A stretch of 64,000 bases of DNA. Origin: Roseomonas populi (GTDB taxonomy: Bacteria > Pseudomonadota > Alphaproteobacteria > Acetobacterales > Acetobacteraceae). The notes below the pieces were generated by a model, which was not told where the DNA came from, ran no database searches, and saw only the letters and a program-made list of their open reading frames with translations. Shown here one piece after another: positions 7,926 to 15,557 of the stretch. The stretch spans positions 124,001-188,000 of the forward strand of contig NZ_JANJOU010000010.1 in NCBI RefSeq assembly GCF_024594815.1, written 5' to 3'. The position numbers and the translations under genes are program-made. Within the stretch, counting starts at the first letter, position 1. Each line of letters opens with the position of its first letter.

Positions 7926-8990
7926 ATGTCCGAACCTTCCGGCGCCCCGCCGGCCATATCCCTCCAGGCGCTGGTCCGCGAATACCGCGGCCGCGGCACG
8001 CCGCTGCGCGCGCTGGACGGCGTTTCCCTCGATGTCGCGCCGGGCGAGATCTACGGCATCGTCGGCCGGTCGGGCGCCGGCAAATCCACCCTGCTGCGCT
8101 GCGTGAACCTTTTGGAGCGGCCGGATTCGGGCCGCGTGACCGTGCTGGGCCAGGAGATGACCGCACTGGATGAAGCCGCGCTGCGGCAGGCGCGCCGCGG
8201 CATCGGCATGGTGTTCCAGCACTTCAACCTGCTCTCCTCCCGCACCGTCGCGGCGAACATCGCCTTCCCGCTGGAGATCGCGGGCGTGCCGCGGTCCGAG
8301 CGCGAGGCGCGCGTGGCCGAGCTGCTGCCGCTGGTGGGGCTGGAGGAGCGGCGAGATCACTACCCCGCCCAGCTCTCCGGCGGGCAGAAGCAGCGCGTGG
8401 GCATCGCCCGGGCACTGGCCTCCCGCCCTCGCGTCCTGCTCTGCGACGAGGCGACGAGCGCGCTGGACCCGGAGACGACGGAGGAGATCCTCTCCCTCAT
8501 CCGCTCCGTCCGGGACCGGCTGGACCTGACGGTGCTGCTGATCACCCACGAGATGTCGGTGGTGAAGGCCATCTGCGACCGCGTGGCCGTGATGGAGGCC
8601 GGGAAGGTGATCGAGCAGGGACGCGTCTTCGACGTCTTTACCCGCCCGGCGCACCCCACCACCCGCCGCTTCGTGTCCGAGGTGATCGGCCATGTCGTAC
8701 CGCCCGGCACCGTGGCGAAGCTGCCCGCGCCGAACCCCGGTGAGGAGCGGCGGCTGCTGCAGGTCCTCTTCGCCGGCCCCTCCTCCACCCGCGCCGTGGT
8801 CAGCGAGGCCTCCCGCCGCTTCGGGCTGGATCTGAACATCGTCTCCGGCCGCATCGACGCGATCGGGCAGGAGCCCTACGGCCTCATGGCGCTCGCCGCC
8901 TACGGCCCGCCCGCCGCCATCGCGGAGGCCACCACCTGGATGCGCGGCCTCGGCCTCGACGTATCCGAGATCGGGGAGGACCCGGCATGA
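7926..8990 (+). CDS. metN: D/L-methionine ABC transporter, ATP-binding protein
   Basis: ATPase of the MetNIQ methionine importer, 354 residues (E. coli MetN 343). It has Walker A GRSGAGKST (about residues 47-55), an LSGGQKQR signature, Walker B LLCDEATSALD, and a C-terminal NIL (ACT-like) domain from about residue 275. In MetN this domain binds methionine and inhibits transport. Start ATG 7926 gives the normal N-terminus; no strong ribosome site is visible, and an ATG at 7845 is a less likely alternative. The stop overlaps metI by ATGA. Neighbouring metI and two metQ genes make the assignment firm. Confidence 0.93.
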   Translation: MSEPSGAPPAISLQALVREYRGRGTPLRALDGVSLDVAPGEIYGIVGRSGAGKSTLLRCVNLLERPDSGRVTVLGQEMTALDEAALRQARRGIGMVFQHFNLLSSRTVAANIAFPLEIAGVPRSEREARVAELLPLVGLEERRDHYPAQLSGGQKQRVGIARALASRPRVLLCDEATSALDPETTEEILSLIRSVRDRLDLTVLLITHEMSVVKAICDRVAVMEAGKVIEQGRVFDVFTRPAHPTTRRFVSEVIGHVVPPGTVAKLPAPNPGEERRLLQVLFAGPSSTRAVVSEASRRFGLDLNIVSGRIDAIGQEPYGLMALAAYGPPAAIAEATTWMRGLGLDVSEIGEDPA

Positions 8991-9652
8991 TCCCCTGGCT
9001 GCCCCCTGCCCTGACTGACCTGATGATCGAGGCGGCGTGGGAAACGCTGCTGATGACCTTCGGCAGCGTGATCATCGCCGTGATCGTCGGCCTGCCGCTC
9101 GCCCTGCTGCTCTACGCCACCGGCCCGGGCGGGCTCTCGCCCAATGGCTGGGCCAACCGGCCGATCGGGCTGCTCATCAACGCCGTGCGCTCCACGCCCT
9201 TCATCATCCTGATGGTGGCGATCGTGCCCTTCACGCGGCTGGTGGCCGGCACCTCCATCGGCACCACGGCGGCCATGGTACCGCTGGCCCTGGCCGCCAT
9301 CGCCTTCATCGCCCGCCTCTTCGAGAACGCGCTGCGCGAGGTGGACCGCGGGGTGATCGAGGCGGCCCGCGCCATGGGCGCCACCCGCACCCAGATCCTC
9401 ACCCGCGTGCTGGTGCCGGAGGCCATGCCGGGGCTGATCGCGGCCGTCACCGTCACCCTCGTCAGCCTCGTCGGCTACTCCGCCATGGCGGGGGCGATCG
9501 GCGGCGGCGGCCTCGGCGACCTCGGCATCCGCTTCGGCTACCAGCGCTTCATGCCGGAGGTGATGGCGACCGTCGTCGTCATCCTCATCCTCTTCGTCCA
9601 GGGGCTTCAGTCCCTGGGGGACTGGCTCGTCCGGCGCTACAGCCGGCGCTGA
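8987..9652 (+). CDS. metI: Methionine ABC transporter, permease
   Basis: Membrane subunit of MetNIQ, 221 residues (E. coli MetI 217) with five predicted hydrophobic helices. The EAA coupling motif (EAARAMGATRTQIL) sits in the cytoplasmic loop that contacts MetN, and the GYSAMAGAIGGGGLGDLGI segment is typical of MetI. Its ATG overlaps the metN stop (ATGA), which indicates coupled translation. The two binding proteins follow 19 bases after its stop. Confidence 0.93.
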   Translation: MIPWLPPALTDLMIEAAWETLLMTFGSVIIAVIVGLPLALLLYATGPGGLSPNGWANRPIGLLINAVRSTPFIILMVAIVPFTRLVAGTSIGTTAAMVPLALAAIAFIARLFENALREVDRGVIEAARAMGATRTQILTRVLVPEAMPGLIAAVTVTLVSLVGYSAMAGAIGGGGLGDLGIRFGYQRFMPEVMATVVVILILFVQGLQSLGDWLVRRYSRR

Positions 9653-9671
9653 CACACACGAGAGAAGAACC

Positions 9672-10484
9672 ATGCCCGTCACACGCCGCCACCTCGCGGC
9701 CCTCGCCGCCCTCTCCCCCCTGGTCCTGCCCGCCGTCGCACGCGCGCAGGATGCCGGCACCGCCGCCCGCCCGCTCCGCATCGGCGCCACAGCCGGCCCC
9801 CACTCCCAGGTGATGGAGAAGGTGCGGGACATCGCGGCGCGCGACGGCTTGGCGATCCGCGTGGTGGAGTTCACCGACTACATCCAGCCCAACGCCGCCC
9901 TGGCGGCCGGCGACCTGGACGCCAACTCCTACCAGCACCAGCCCTTCCTGGACGCCGCAGTGCGCGACCGCCGCCTGCCGCTGGTGGCCGTGGGCAAGAC
10001 GCTGATCTTCCCGATGGGCCTCTACTCCCGCCGCGTGAAGTCTGTGCAGGAGGTGCCGAACGGCGCCCGCGTGGCGATCCCGAACGACCCCAGCAACGGC
10101 GGCCGCGCCCTGGTGCTGCTGGCCAAGGCCGGGCTGTTCAGCCTGAAGGAGGGCGCGGACCACACCGCGACGGTCGCCGATATCACCGCTAACCCGAAGC
10201 GCATCCGCGTGACGGAGCTGGAGGCCGCGCAGATCCCGCGCGCGCTGGAGGACGTGGACCTTGCCGCCATCAACACCAACTTCGCCGTTCCCGCCGGGCT
10301 AAACCCCGTGCGCGATTCCCTGGCGATCGAGAGCGGCGACAGCCCCTACGCCAACCTCATCGCCGTGCGGACCCAGGACAAGGACGCCCCCTGGGTTCGC
10401 CGCCTGCTGGCCGCCTACCAGAACGACGAGGTGAAGAAGTTCGTCGAGACCACCTTCCAGGGCGCCGCCATCCCCGCCTTCTGA
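9672..10484 (+). CDS. metQ: Methionine-binding protein, NlpA/MetQ family, first copy
   Basis: A 270-residue NlpA/MetQ family binding protein. The signal peptide ends in AVARAQ and has no lipobox cysteine, so this is a soluble periplasmic protein, not the lipoprotein form of E. coli. Family segments IGATAGPHSQVMEKV, DYIQPNAAL and IPNDPSNGGRAL are clear. An AGAGAAG purine stretch precedes the ATG. It belongs to the metNI operon. The ligand is methionine or a related compound by family and context. Confidence 0.9.
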   Translation: MPVTRRHLAALAALSPLVLPAVARAQDAGTAARPLRIGATAGPHSQVMEKVRDIAARDGLAIRVVEFTDYIQPNAALAAGDLDANSYQHQPFLDAAVRDRRLPLVAVGKTLIFPMGLYSRRVKSVQEVPNGARVAIPNDPSNGGRALVLLAKAGLFSLKEGADHTATVADITANPKRIRVTELEAAQIPRALEDVDLAAINTNFAVPAGLNPVRDSLAIESGDSPYANLIAVRTQDKDAPWVRRLLAAYQNDEVKKFVETTFQGAAIPAF

Positions 10485-10507
10485 ACCCGCATCAAGGAAA
10501 CGCAGCC

Positions 10508-11338
10508 ATGCTCCGCCGCTCCCTCCTCCTCGCCGCGCCCGCGCTGACCCTGGCGCACGGTGCCCTGGCCCAGAGCAGCAATGCGGGCGCCGCCTTCGGC
10601 ACCGCCTCCCGGCCGCTCCGCGTCGGTGTCACCGCCGGGGTCCACGCCCAGGTGCTGGAACAGGTGCGCGACGTCCTCGCCAAGGACGGCTTTGTGGTCC
10701 GCATCACGGAGTTCAGCGATTTCATCCAGCCCAACGTCGCCCTGCAGGGCGGAGAGATCGACGCCAACGTCTATCAGCACGCCCCCTTCCTGGACGCCCA
10801 GAGGCAGCAGCGCGGCTACGACTTCGTGCCCGTGGGCAAGACCGTGCTGACGGCGATGGCGGTGTTCAGCCGCAAGCACAAGTCCGTGGCCGACCTGCCG
10901 AACGGCGCCACCATCGCCATTCCCAACGACCCGACCAATGGCGGCCGCGCCCTGGTGCTGCTGGCCGAGGCCGGGTTCTTCAAGCTGCGCGCCGGCGCCG
11001 ACTACCGCGCCACGATCGCGGACATCACGGAGAACCCGAAGCGCTTCCGCATCCGTGAGTTGGAGGCCGCCTCCATCGCCCGCGCGATCGACGACGTGGA
11101 TGCCGCCGCCATCACCGGCAACTACGCCGTGCCGGCCGGGCTGCAGCCTGGCCGCGACAGCCTGGCCACGGAGTCGGCGGAAGGCGCGAAGACCAACCCC
11201 TACACCTGCCTCGTCGTGGTGCGCCGCGCCGATGCGCAGGCCCCTTGGGCCGCGAAGCTGGCCGCCGGCTACGCCGATCCGGCGGTGAAGGCCTTCGTGG
11301 AGCAGAAGTTCGGCGGCGCCGTCGTCGTGGGTGCCTGA
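10508..11338 (+). CDS. metQ: Methionine-binding protein, NlpA/MetQ family, second copy
   Basis: A 276-residue tandem paralog of the preceding gene, 23 bases downstream, with an AAGGAA site before the ATG. The signal peptide (AHGALAQ) again lacks a lipobox. The segments VGVTAGVHAQVLEQV, FIQPNVALQGGEID and IPNDPTNGGRAL align with copy one, but many positions differ between them, so ligand preference may differ. Its stop lies inside a perfect 16-base tandem duplication (11324-11355), and a hairpin follows. It closes the operon. Confidence 0.9.
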   Translation: MLRRSLLLAAPALTLAHGALAQSSNAGAAFGTASRPLRVGVTAGVHAQVLEQVRDVLAKDGFVVRITEFSDFIQPNVALQGGEIDANVYQHAPFLDAQRQQRGYDFVPVGKTVLTAMAVFSRKHKSVADLPNGATIAIPNDPTNGGRALVLLAEAGFFKLRAGADYRATIADITENPKRFRIRELEAASIARAIDDVDAAAITGNYAVPAGLQPGRDSLATESAEGAKTNPYTCLVVVRRADAQAPWAAKLAAGYADPAVKAFVEQKFGGAVVVGA

Positions 11339-11355
11339 AGTCGTGGGTGCCTGAA
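11324..11355. repeat. Tandem 16-base duplication across the metQ stop codon
   Basis: Two perfect adjacent copies of GTCGTGGGTGCCTGAA, at 11324-11339 and 11340-11355. The first copy contains the TGA of the second metQ; the second is in the 3' untranslated part. It looks like a recent slippage or replication duplication without coding effect. Confidence 0.85.
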
Positions 11356-11361
11356 ACGGAA

Positions 11362-11392
11362 GGGGCCGGGGAGATCACCTCTCCCCGGCCCC
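11362..11392 (+). terminator. Hairpin after the met operon
   Basis: A perfect 12-base-pair stem (GGGGCCGGGGAG with CTCCCCGGCCCC) around a 7-base loop, 24 bases after the metQ stop. No T-run follows, so it may end transcription weakly or protect the 3' end. The next gene is convergent, and the perfect stem can work on both strands. Confidence 0.6.
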
Positions 11393-11443
11393 CGATCCTG
11401 TGCTGGAGGGCCGGTCGCCGTGGCGGCCGGCCTTTTCTCTGTC

Positions 11444-12913
11444 TCAGCTCTCGGGCGAGACGATCATGCAGTTACCGCGGGCCCGCAGCCGGTCGCAGGC
11501 GCTCTGCGCCGCATCGCGGGACAGGCCGGTGACGCGGGCGCGGTAGAGTGTGTTGCGGCCCTGGGCCACCGGCATCACCGTCGCCCGGCCGTTGCCGGCG
11601 CCGTTGCGCGCCTGGCCGGCGGCATCGCGCGCCAGGTTCTCGCTCGCGAAGGCGCCGACCTGGATGCCCCAGCTGCCGGTGGCGGGCGCAGGCATCGGCG
11701 CGGCGGTCCCGGCGCGCAGCACGCCCGGCGGCAGGCCGTTCTGGCGCGCCATCGGCGTCGGCAGCGTCCCGGCCTGGGCGGAGGGGACGAAGGAGAAGCG
11801 GCTCGGGGGCGTCGCCCGCTCGAACGGCATGCTGGCCGGCGCCGCCTCGGCCGAGGCCACGGCCATGGCGCGCGGGGCGGCCGGCGCGGGGGCCGCCGCG
11901 GGCGGGTCGGGGATCGGATCCATCCGGGCGACGACGACGGGCGCGGGCTCCCGCGCATAGGTCGAGCCGTCCGGGATCGGGTCCATCTGTGCCACCACGA
12001 CCCGCTCCGGCTGCGTGTAGGTGGAGCCGTCGGGGATCGGATCCATGCGGATCACGTTCGGCCCGAGCGAGGCGAGCTGCGACTGCACCGGCGCCGCGGC
12101 CGGGCTGGAAGCATAGGTAGAGCCATCGGGAATCGGCTCCATCCGCGTGACAGGGCCGGGCGCGAGGCGCGCGACCTGGACATCGGCGGCGGCGTTCCGC
12201 CGCTGCTCGCGGATCGCCAGCATCGTGGCCGGATCGGCGCCGCTGCTGCGGCGGGCCGGCGGGTTGAAGCCGATATCGGCGGCCGCGTAGACCTCCTCCG
12301 GCGCCCGGCGGCGCGGCTCGCCGCTGAGGCGGGGCCCGATGCGGGCCACGTAGTTCCGCGTCTCCTCCGGCATGCGCCCGCCGGCCCAGAGATAGTTCTC
12401 CAGCCGCTTCGGGCCGCCGTTATAGGCCGCCAGGAAGCCCGGCGAGCCGTAGAGGTCGTACATCTCGCGGATATAGGCCGTGCCGGCCATCATGTTGGAC
12501 CAGGGGTGGTAGGGGTCGTCCCCCAGCCCGTGCTTGGCGTTCATCTCGGCATAGGTGCCGGGCATGAGCTGCAGCAGCCCCATGGCGCCCACGCGGGAGG
12601 TCGCGCTCACGCGCCCGCCGCTCTCCTGGCGCATCACCTCGCGGATCCAGCGCTCCGGCACGTCGAAGCGCGCGGAGGCCTCGCGGATATAGGGCCCCCA
12701 GGGATCGGAGGACGGGCCAGGCGGATCGTAGCTGGCGATCCGGGTGGTGGAGGTGGAGCGGGCGCTCGTCACCGGCCCCGACGTTTCCGGCTGGCTACCG
12801 CAGGCGGCCAGTGCCGCCATGACCGACATCGCCGCCACGGCACGCGCGCCGCGCCGGAAGCCGGACGCACCCCGCGGACTCGGCGCCTTCGCGCCGCGAA
12901 CGATCAGGTTCAT
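11444..12913 (-). CDS. Lytic transglycosylase lipoprotein with SLT domain, repeat linker and SPOR domain
   Basis: A 489-residue predicted outer-membrane lipoprotein. A basic N-terminus precedes a lipobox LAAC with C38. An SLT (GH23-like) domain follows, with catalytic E97 in RQESGG, then GAMGLLQLMPGTY and AAYNGG. A linker carries four copies of a motif close to MDPIPDGSTY, spaced irregularly. The last ~80 residues (WGIQVGAFASENLA) are a SPOR domain, which binds denuded glycan at division sites. It should cleave peptidoglycan to 1,6-anhydro products, resembling RlpA/MltE-type septal enzymes in role. The start at 12913 has GAGGGG directly upstream; the frame continues upstream but without signal logic. 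Confidence 0.85.
   Translation of the reverse strand: MNLIVRGAKAPSPRGASGFRRGARAVAAMSVMAALAACGSQPETSGPVTSARSTSTTRIASYDPPGPSSDPWGPYIREASARFDVPERWIREVMRQESGGRVSATSRVGAMGLLQLMPGTYAEMNAKHGLGDDPYHPWSNMMAGTAYIREMYDLYGSPGFLAAYNGGPKRLENYLWAGGRMPEETRNYVARIGPRLSGEPRRRAPEEVYAAADIGFNPPARRSSGADPATMLAIREQRRNAAADVQVARLAPGPVTRMEPIPDGSTYASSPAAAPVQSQLASLGPNVIRMDPIPDGSTYTQPERVVVAQMDPIPDGSTYAREPAPVVVARMDPIPDPPAAAPAPAAPRAMAVASAEAAPASMPFERATPPSRFSFVPSAQAGTLPTPMARQNGLPPGVLRAGTAAPMPAPATGSWGIQVGAFASENLARDAAGQARNGAGNGRATVMPVAQGRNTLYRARVTGLSRDAAQSACDRLRARGNCMIVSPES
11906..12142 (-). repeat. Four repeats coding for M-D/E-PIPDGSTY in the transglycosylase linker
   Basis: Copies at 12113-12142, 12017-12046 and 11957-11986 code for ten residues each (MEPIPDGSTY or MDPIPDGSTY). 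A fourth, shortened copy (MDPIPD) is at 11906-11923. Spacers are rich in A, P, V and Q and unequal in length. The DNA copies have diverged, so selection seems to act on the peptide. Confidence 0.85.
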
Positions 12914-13191
12914 CCCCTCAACCCCCTGTGCTTCGGCCGGCCGGTTACCCGGCGAGCGGGAGACCCACGACCCCGCGTCCCCACGCGGTGTCGCCGGCTC
13001 CCGCCGGCCGCGATTGACTGTCGCACCGGCAGGGCTAACGGAAGCTTGCGGCCACGGCAAGGAGACTTTGCGGCCGTAAGGCGGCGGAACCGCGCGGAAG
13101 GGGCGGTCCGGGATTGGCCGGGCGGCCCTCCGGCGCCATCTTGGCCCTGCCCGGAACCCCGCCCGCGCCGAGCTCCCGTCGAGGAAGATCC

Positions 13192-13530
13192 ATGCCCGCC
13201 ACCCCGCTTTCTTCCCCGGCCCGCCAATCCGCCCCCCTTGTCATCGCGCTCCTTCTCGCCCCGCTCGCGGCCTGCGGGCCGGAGCCGGCGGCCCCGGCGC
13301 CCGCGGCCGCGACAACGGCCGGACCGGCCTCGCCGGCCCGCGGCACCGTCCTTGCCACGCGCCCTGCCGTCCTGCGCGGGGAAGGAGGCACGGCGGTGGA
13401 GATCACCGTGCGCGGCGAGACGGGCACGGAACTGCAGGTCATCCAGGCCGATGCCGGGGGCCTGAAGGCTGGGGACCGCGTGACGGTCCTGCCCGGAAGC
13501 CCCACGCGGCTGAGCCGCGCCGCGCCGTAG
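13192..13530 (+). CDS. Small exported lipoprotein, unknown function
   Basis: A 112-residue protein with a signal peptide and lipobox LAAC (C28), then an Ala/Pro-rich spacer. The C-terminal ~65-residue domain has alternating VTV/ITV strands (GTVLATRPAVLRG, EITVRGETGTELQVIQ, DRVTVLPGS). This pattern recalls the beta domain of SlyB/17-kDa-type outer-membrane lipoproteins, but the glycine-zipper part is missing. GAGGAAG precedes ATG 13192. It is divergent from the transglycosylase. The lipoprotein assignment is fairly sure; the function is unknown. Confidence 0.7.
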   Translation: MPATPLSSPARQSAPLVIALLLAPLAACGPEPAAPAPAAATTAGPASPARGTVLATRPAVLRGEGGTAVEITVRGETGTELQVIQADAGGLKAGDRVTVLPGSPTRLSRAAP

Positions 13531-13598
13531 AGACGCGCGCCCATTCCTCGACCACTGCTGGCGGGCGGGGCACAGGGCAGTGTATAGGCCCCCGCGAA

Positions 13599-14441
13599 AT
13601 GCTCGCAGGTCCCATTCTCGCCTCCGAAACCTATGTCTTCGACGCGGCATCGCCGCGCCGTGCGGAGTTGGCACGGACCGACCTGAGAGAAGGCCTCGGC
13701 TCCTGGCGCCTCGCCTGGGCGCTCGCCCGGCTCGATCTGCGGAACCGCTACCGCGGATCCGTCATCGGCCCCTTCTGGATGACCCTGTCCACGGCGCTCA
13801 TGATCATGGGGCTCGGGCTGCTCTACTCGCGCCTGCTGGGACTCAGCCTCGCCGACTACCTGCCCCACCTTACCGTCAGCCTCGTGGTCTGGAACGTCAT
13901 CGCCGCCATGGTGACGGATGCCTGCATCGCCATGACCCATGCGGAGGGAGTGATCCGCCAGCTCCGCGTGCCCTTCACCGTCCACGCGCTGCGCAGCGTC
14001 CTCCGCAACGGGCTGACGGCGGCGCACAGCCTGCCCCTCATCCTCGTCATCTTCGTCATCTTCGGCCACCTGCCGGGGCCGGAAGCACTGCTCGCCGTCC
14101 CGGGGCTCGCCCTGCTGCTGGCGAACGCCTTCTTCGCCTCCATCTTGCTCGGCATGGTCTGCGCGCGGTTCCGGGACGTCGGGCCGATCGTGGCCAACGT
14201 GATGCAGCTCTCTTTCTTCCTCACCCCCATCCTCTGGAAGCCGGAACTGCTGAAGGACCTGGCCGTATGGCTGCCGCTCAACCCCTTCTACGCCGTGCTG
14301 GAAACGATCCGCGGGCCGCTGGTGGAGGGCGGCGGAGCGCCGCTCGTCTGGCTCGCCGCGGTCATCTACACGCTGGTGCTCGGCGCCGTATCCCTCGCCT
14401 TCTTCGCCCGCTTCCGCGGTCGCCTGGCCTTCTGGGTCTGA
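13599..14441 (+). CDS. wzm: ABC-2 type polysaccharide exporter, permease (Wzm-like)
   Basis: A 280-residue integral membrane protein with about six hydrophobic helices and the ABC-2 polyol/polysaccharide exporter signature (RNRYRGSVIGPFW) before the first helix. Together with the ATPase five bases downstream it should export an undecaprenyl-linked glycan across the inner membrane. The neighbouring nucleotide-sugar and glycosyltransferase genes suggest an O-antigen or capsule. KpsM-type capsule permease is the alternative. No MPA2/OPX or Kdo-linker genes are in the window, which favours the O-antigen type. Confidence 0.85.
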   Translation: MLAGPILASETYVFDAASPRRAELARTDLREGLGSWRLAWALARLDLRNRYRGSVIGPFWMTLSTALMIMGLGLLYSRLLGLSLADYLPHLTVSLVVWNVIAAMVTDACIAMTHAEGVIRQLRVPFTVHALRSVLRNGLTAAHSLPLILVIFVIFGHLPGPEALLAVPGLALLLANAFFASILLGMVCARFRDVGPIVANVMQLSFFLTPILWKPELLKDLAVWLPLNPFYAVLETIRGPLVEGGGAPLVWLAAVIYTLVLGAVSLAFFARFRGRLAFWV

Positions 14442-14445
14442 TCCG

Positions 14446-15192
14446 ATGGCCCTGATCGAAGCCCAGGGGCTGCGGGTTGAGTTCCCGCTCTACCACCTTG
14501 CCGCGCGCAGCCTGAAGAAGCGCCTGCTGGCCCGCGCCGCCGTGCGGGTGCGGACGGACGAGGCGAACCGCGTCGTGGTCAGCGCGCTGCGCGACCTCAA
14601 CTTCCGCATCGAGTCCGGGGAGCGCGTGGCGCTGATCGGCCGCAATGGCGCCGGCAAGACGACCCTGCTGCGCTCCCTGGCCGGGATCTACGAGCCGGTG
14701 GGCGGCCGCTTGCGGATCGAGGGCGCCATCGGCTCCATGATCGACCCTGCCGCCGGCATGGACCAGGACAGCACGGGGCGGGAGAACGTGCGCCTGCGCG
14801 CCCTCTACCGGAACCTGAGCCCGGCGGATCAAGCGAAGCTGGAGGAGGAGGTTTCGGAGTTCGCCGGCCTCGGCGAGTTCATGGACGTGCCGATCAAGGG
14901 GTACTCCGCCGGCATGGCCATCCGCCTGGCCTTCGCCCTCGCGACCGCCATGCAGCCGCAAATCCTGCTGATGGACGAGTGGTTCATGGCCGGCGACGCC
15001 GCCTTCATCGGCAAGGCCGAAGCCCGCCTCGCCCAGCTCGTCTCCGGCGCCGACATCCTGGTCATTGCGACCCACGACATGAACATCGTGCGCCGCTGGT
15101 GCACGCGGGCCATACGCCTGGATGCCGGGCGCATCGTGGCCGACGGCCCGCCCGACCAGGTGGTGGCGGAAATGATGGCCGAACCGAGCTGA
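14446..15192 (+). CDS. wzt: Polysaccharide exporter ATP-binding protein (Wzt-like, short form)
   Basis: A 248-residue ATPase with Walker A GRNGAGKTT near residue 64, signature YSAGM, Walker B LLMDEW near 176 and a switch histidine in ATHDM. Pairs with the permease five bases upstream. It lacks the C-terminal carbohydrate-binding domain that reads chain-end caps in E. coli O8/O9a Wzt. It is therefore like KpsT/RfbB forms that export without recognising a terminal modification. Transcription probably ends in the palindrome-rich gap that follows. Confidence 0.85.
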   Translation: MALIEAQGLRVEFPLYHLAARSLKKRLLARAAVRVRTDEANRVVVSALRDLNFRIESGERVALIGRNGAGKTTLLRSLAGIYEPVGGRLRIEGAIGSMIDPAAGMDQDSTGRENVRLRALYRNLSPADQAKLEEEVSEFAGLGEFMDVPIKGYSAGMAIRLAFALATAMQPQILLMDEWFMAGDAAFIGKAEARLAQLVSGADILVIATHDMNIVRRWCTRAIRLDAGRIVADGPPDQVVAEMMAEPS

Positions 15193-15300
15193 GGCGCCGC
15201 ACCGGATCCCGGCACCTCGTCGCGGTCTGTCCGGCCCCAGGGGGCTCTGCCCGCTGGACCCTCGGGCAACCGCGAAGCGTTTGTCCCGAGCCAGGAGGCT

Positions 15301-15322
15301 GGTTGGACCTATAGGTCCAACC
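15301..15322. repeat. Perfect 22-base palindrome
   Basis: Arms GGTTGGACCTA and TAGGTCCAACC meet at a central TATA, with no loop. A perfect palindrome without a loop resembles a protein-binding site or a recombination/insertion remnant more than a terminator. It lies about 110 bases after the wzt stop, with no start codon nearby. Confidence 0.7.
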
Positions 15323-15476
15323 CTGGACCTGCATCGGGCTGCCGCGAGACTGACTTGCGGCGAGGCGCTGACGATCAGGACCCGGTCCCGCCCTCACAGT
15401 CTCCTCGGCTCCACGAGCCGAGGCGCACCGTCAACGGTATCAGACCAACTCGAAGAAGAAGATAATGGTGAGGCGT

Positions 15477-15512
15477 CCGGGGAGAGGAAGAATTCCTTCT
15501 TCCTCTCCCCGG
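15477..15512. terminator. Strong bidirectional hairpin between wzt and the perosamine synthase gene
   Basis: A perfect 16-base-pair stem (CCGGGGAGAGGAAGAA with its complement) around the loop TTCC. It lies 45 bases past the stop of the minus-strand aminotransferase and well past wzt. No long T-run is present on either side. The position between convergent genes supports a shared terminator. Confidence 0.65.
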
Positions 15513-15557
15513 GACAGACCGTCAGCGACGAGCGGGGGCAAGAAGCCCCCCCTCGGA

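Larger units (their letters stand above)
15193..15557. other. 365-base gap between convergent genes with three inverted repeats
   Basis: No credible gene. It holds an imperfect hairpin beginning CCAGGGGGC near 15236 with partner GCCCGCTGG, a perfect 22-base palindrome at 15301-15322, and a 16-base-pair hairpin at 15477-15512. Base composition falls near the last hairpin (GAAGAAGAAGATAATGG). The genes on both sides converge, so bidirectional termination is the simplest role. Confidence 0.7.
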
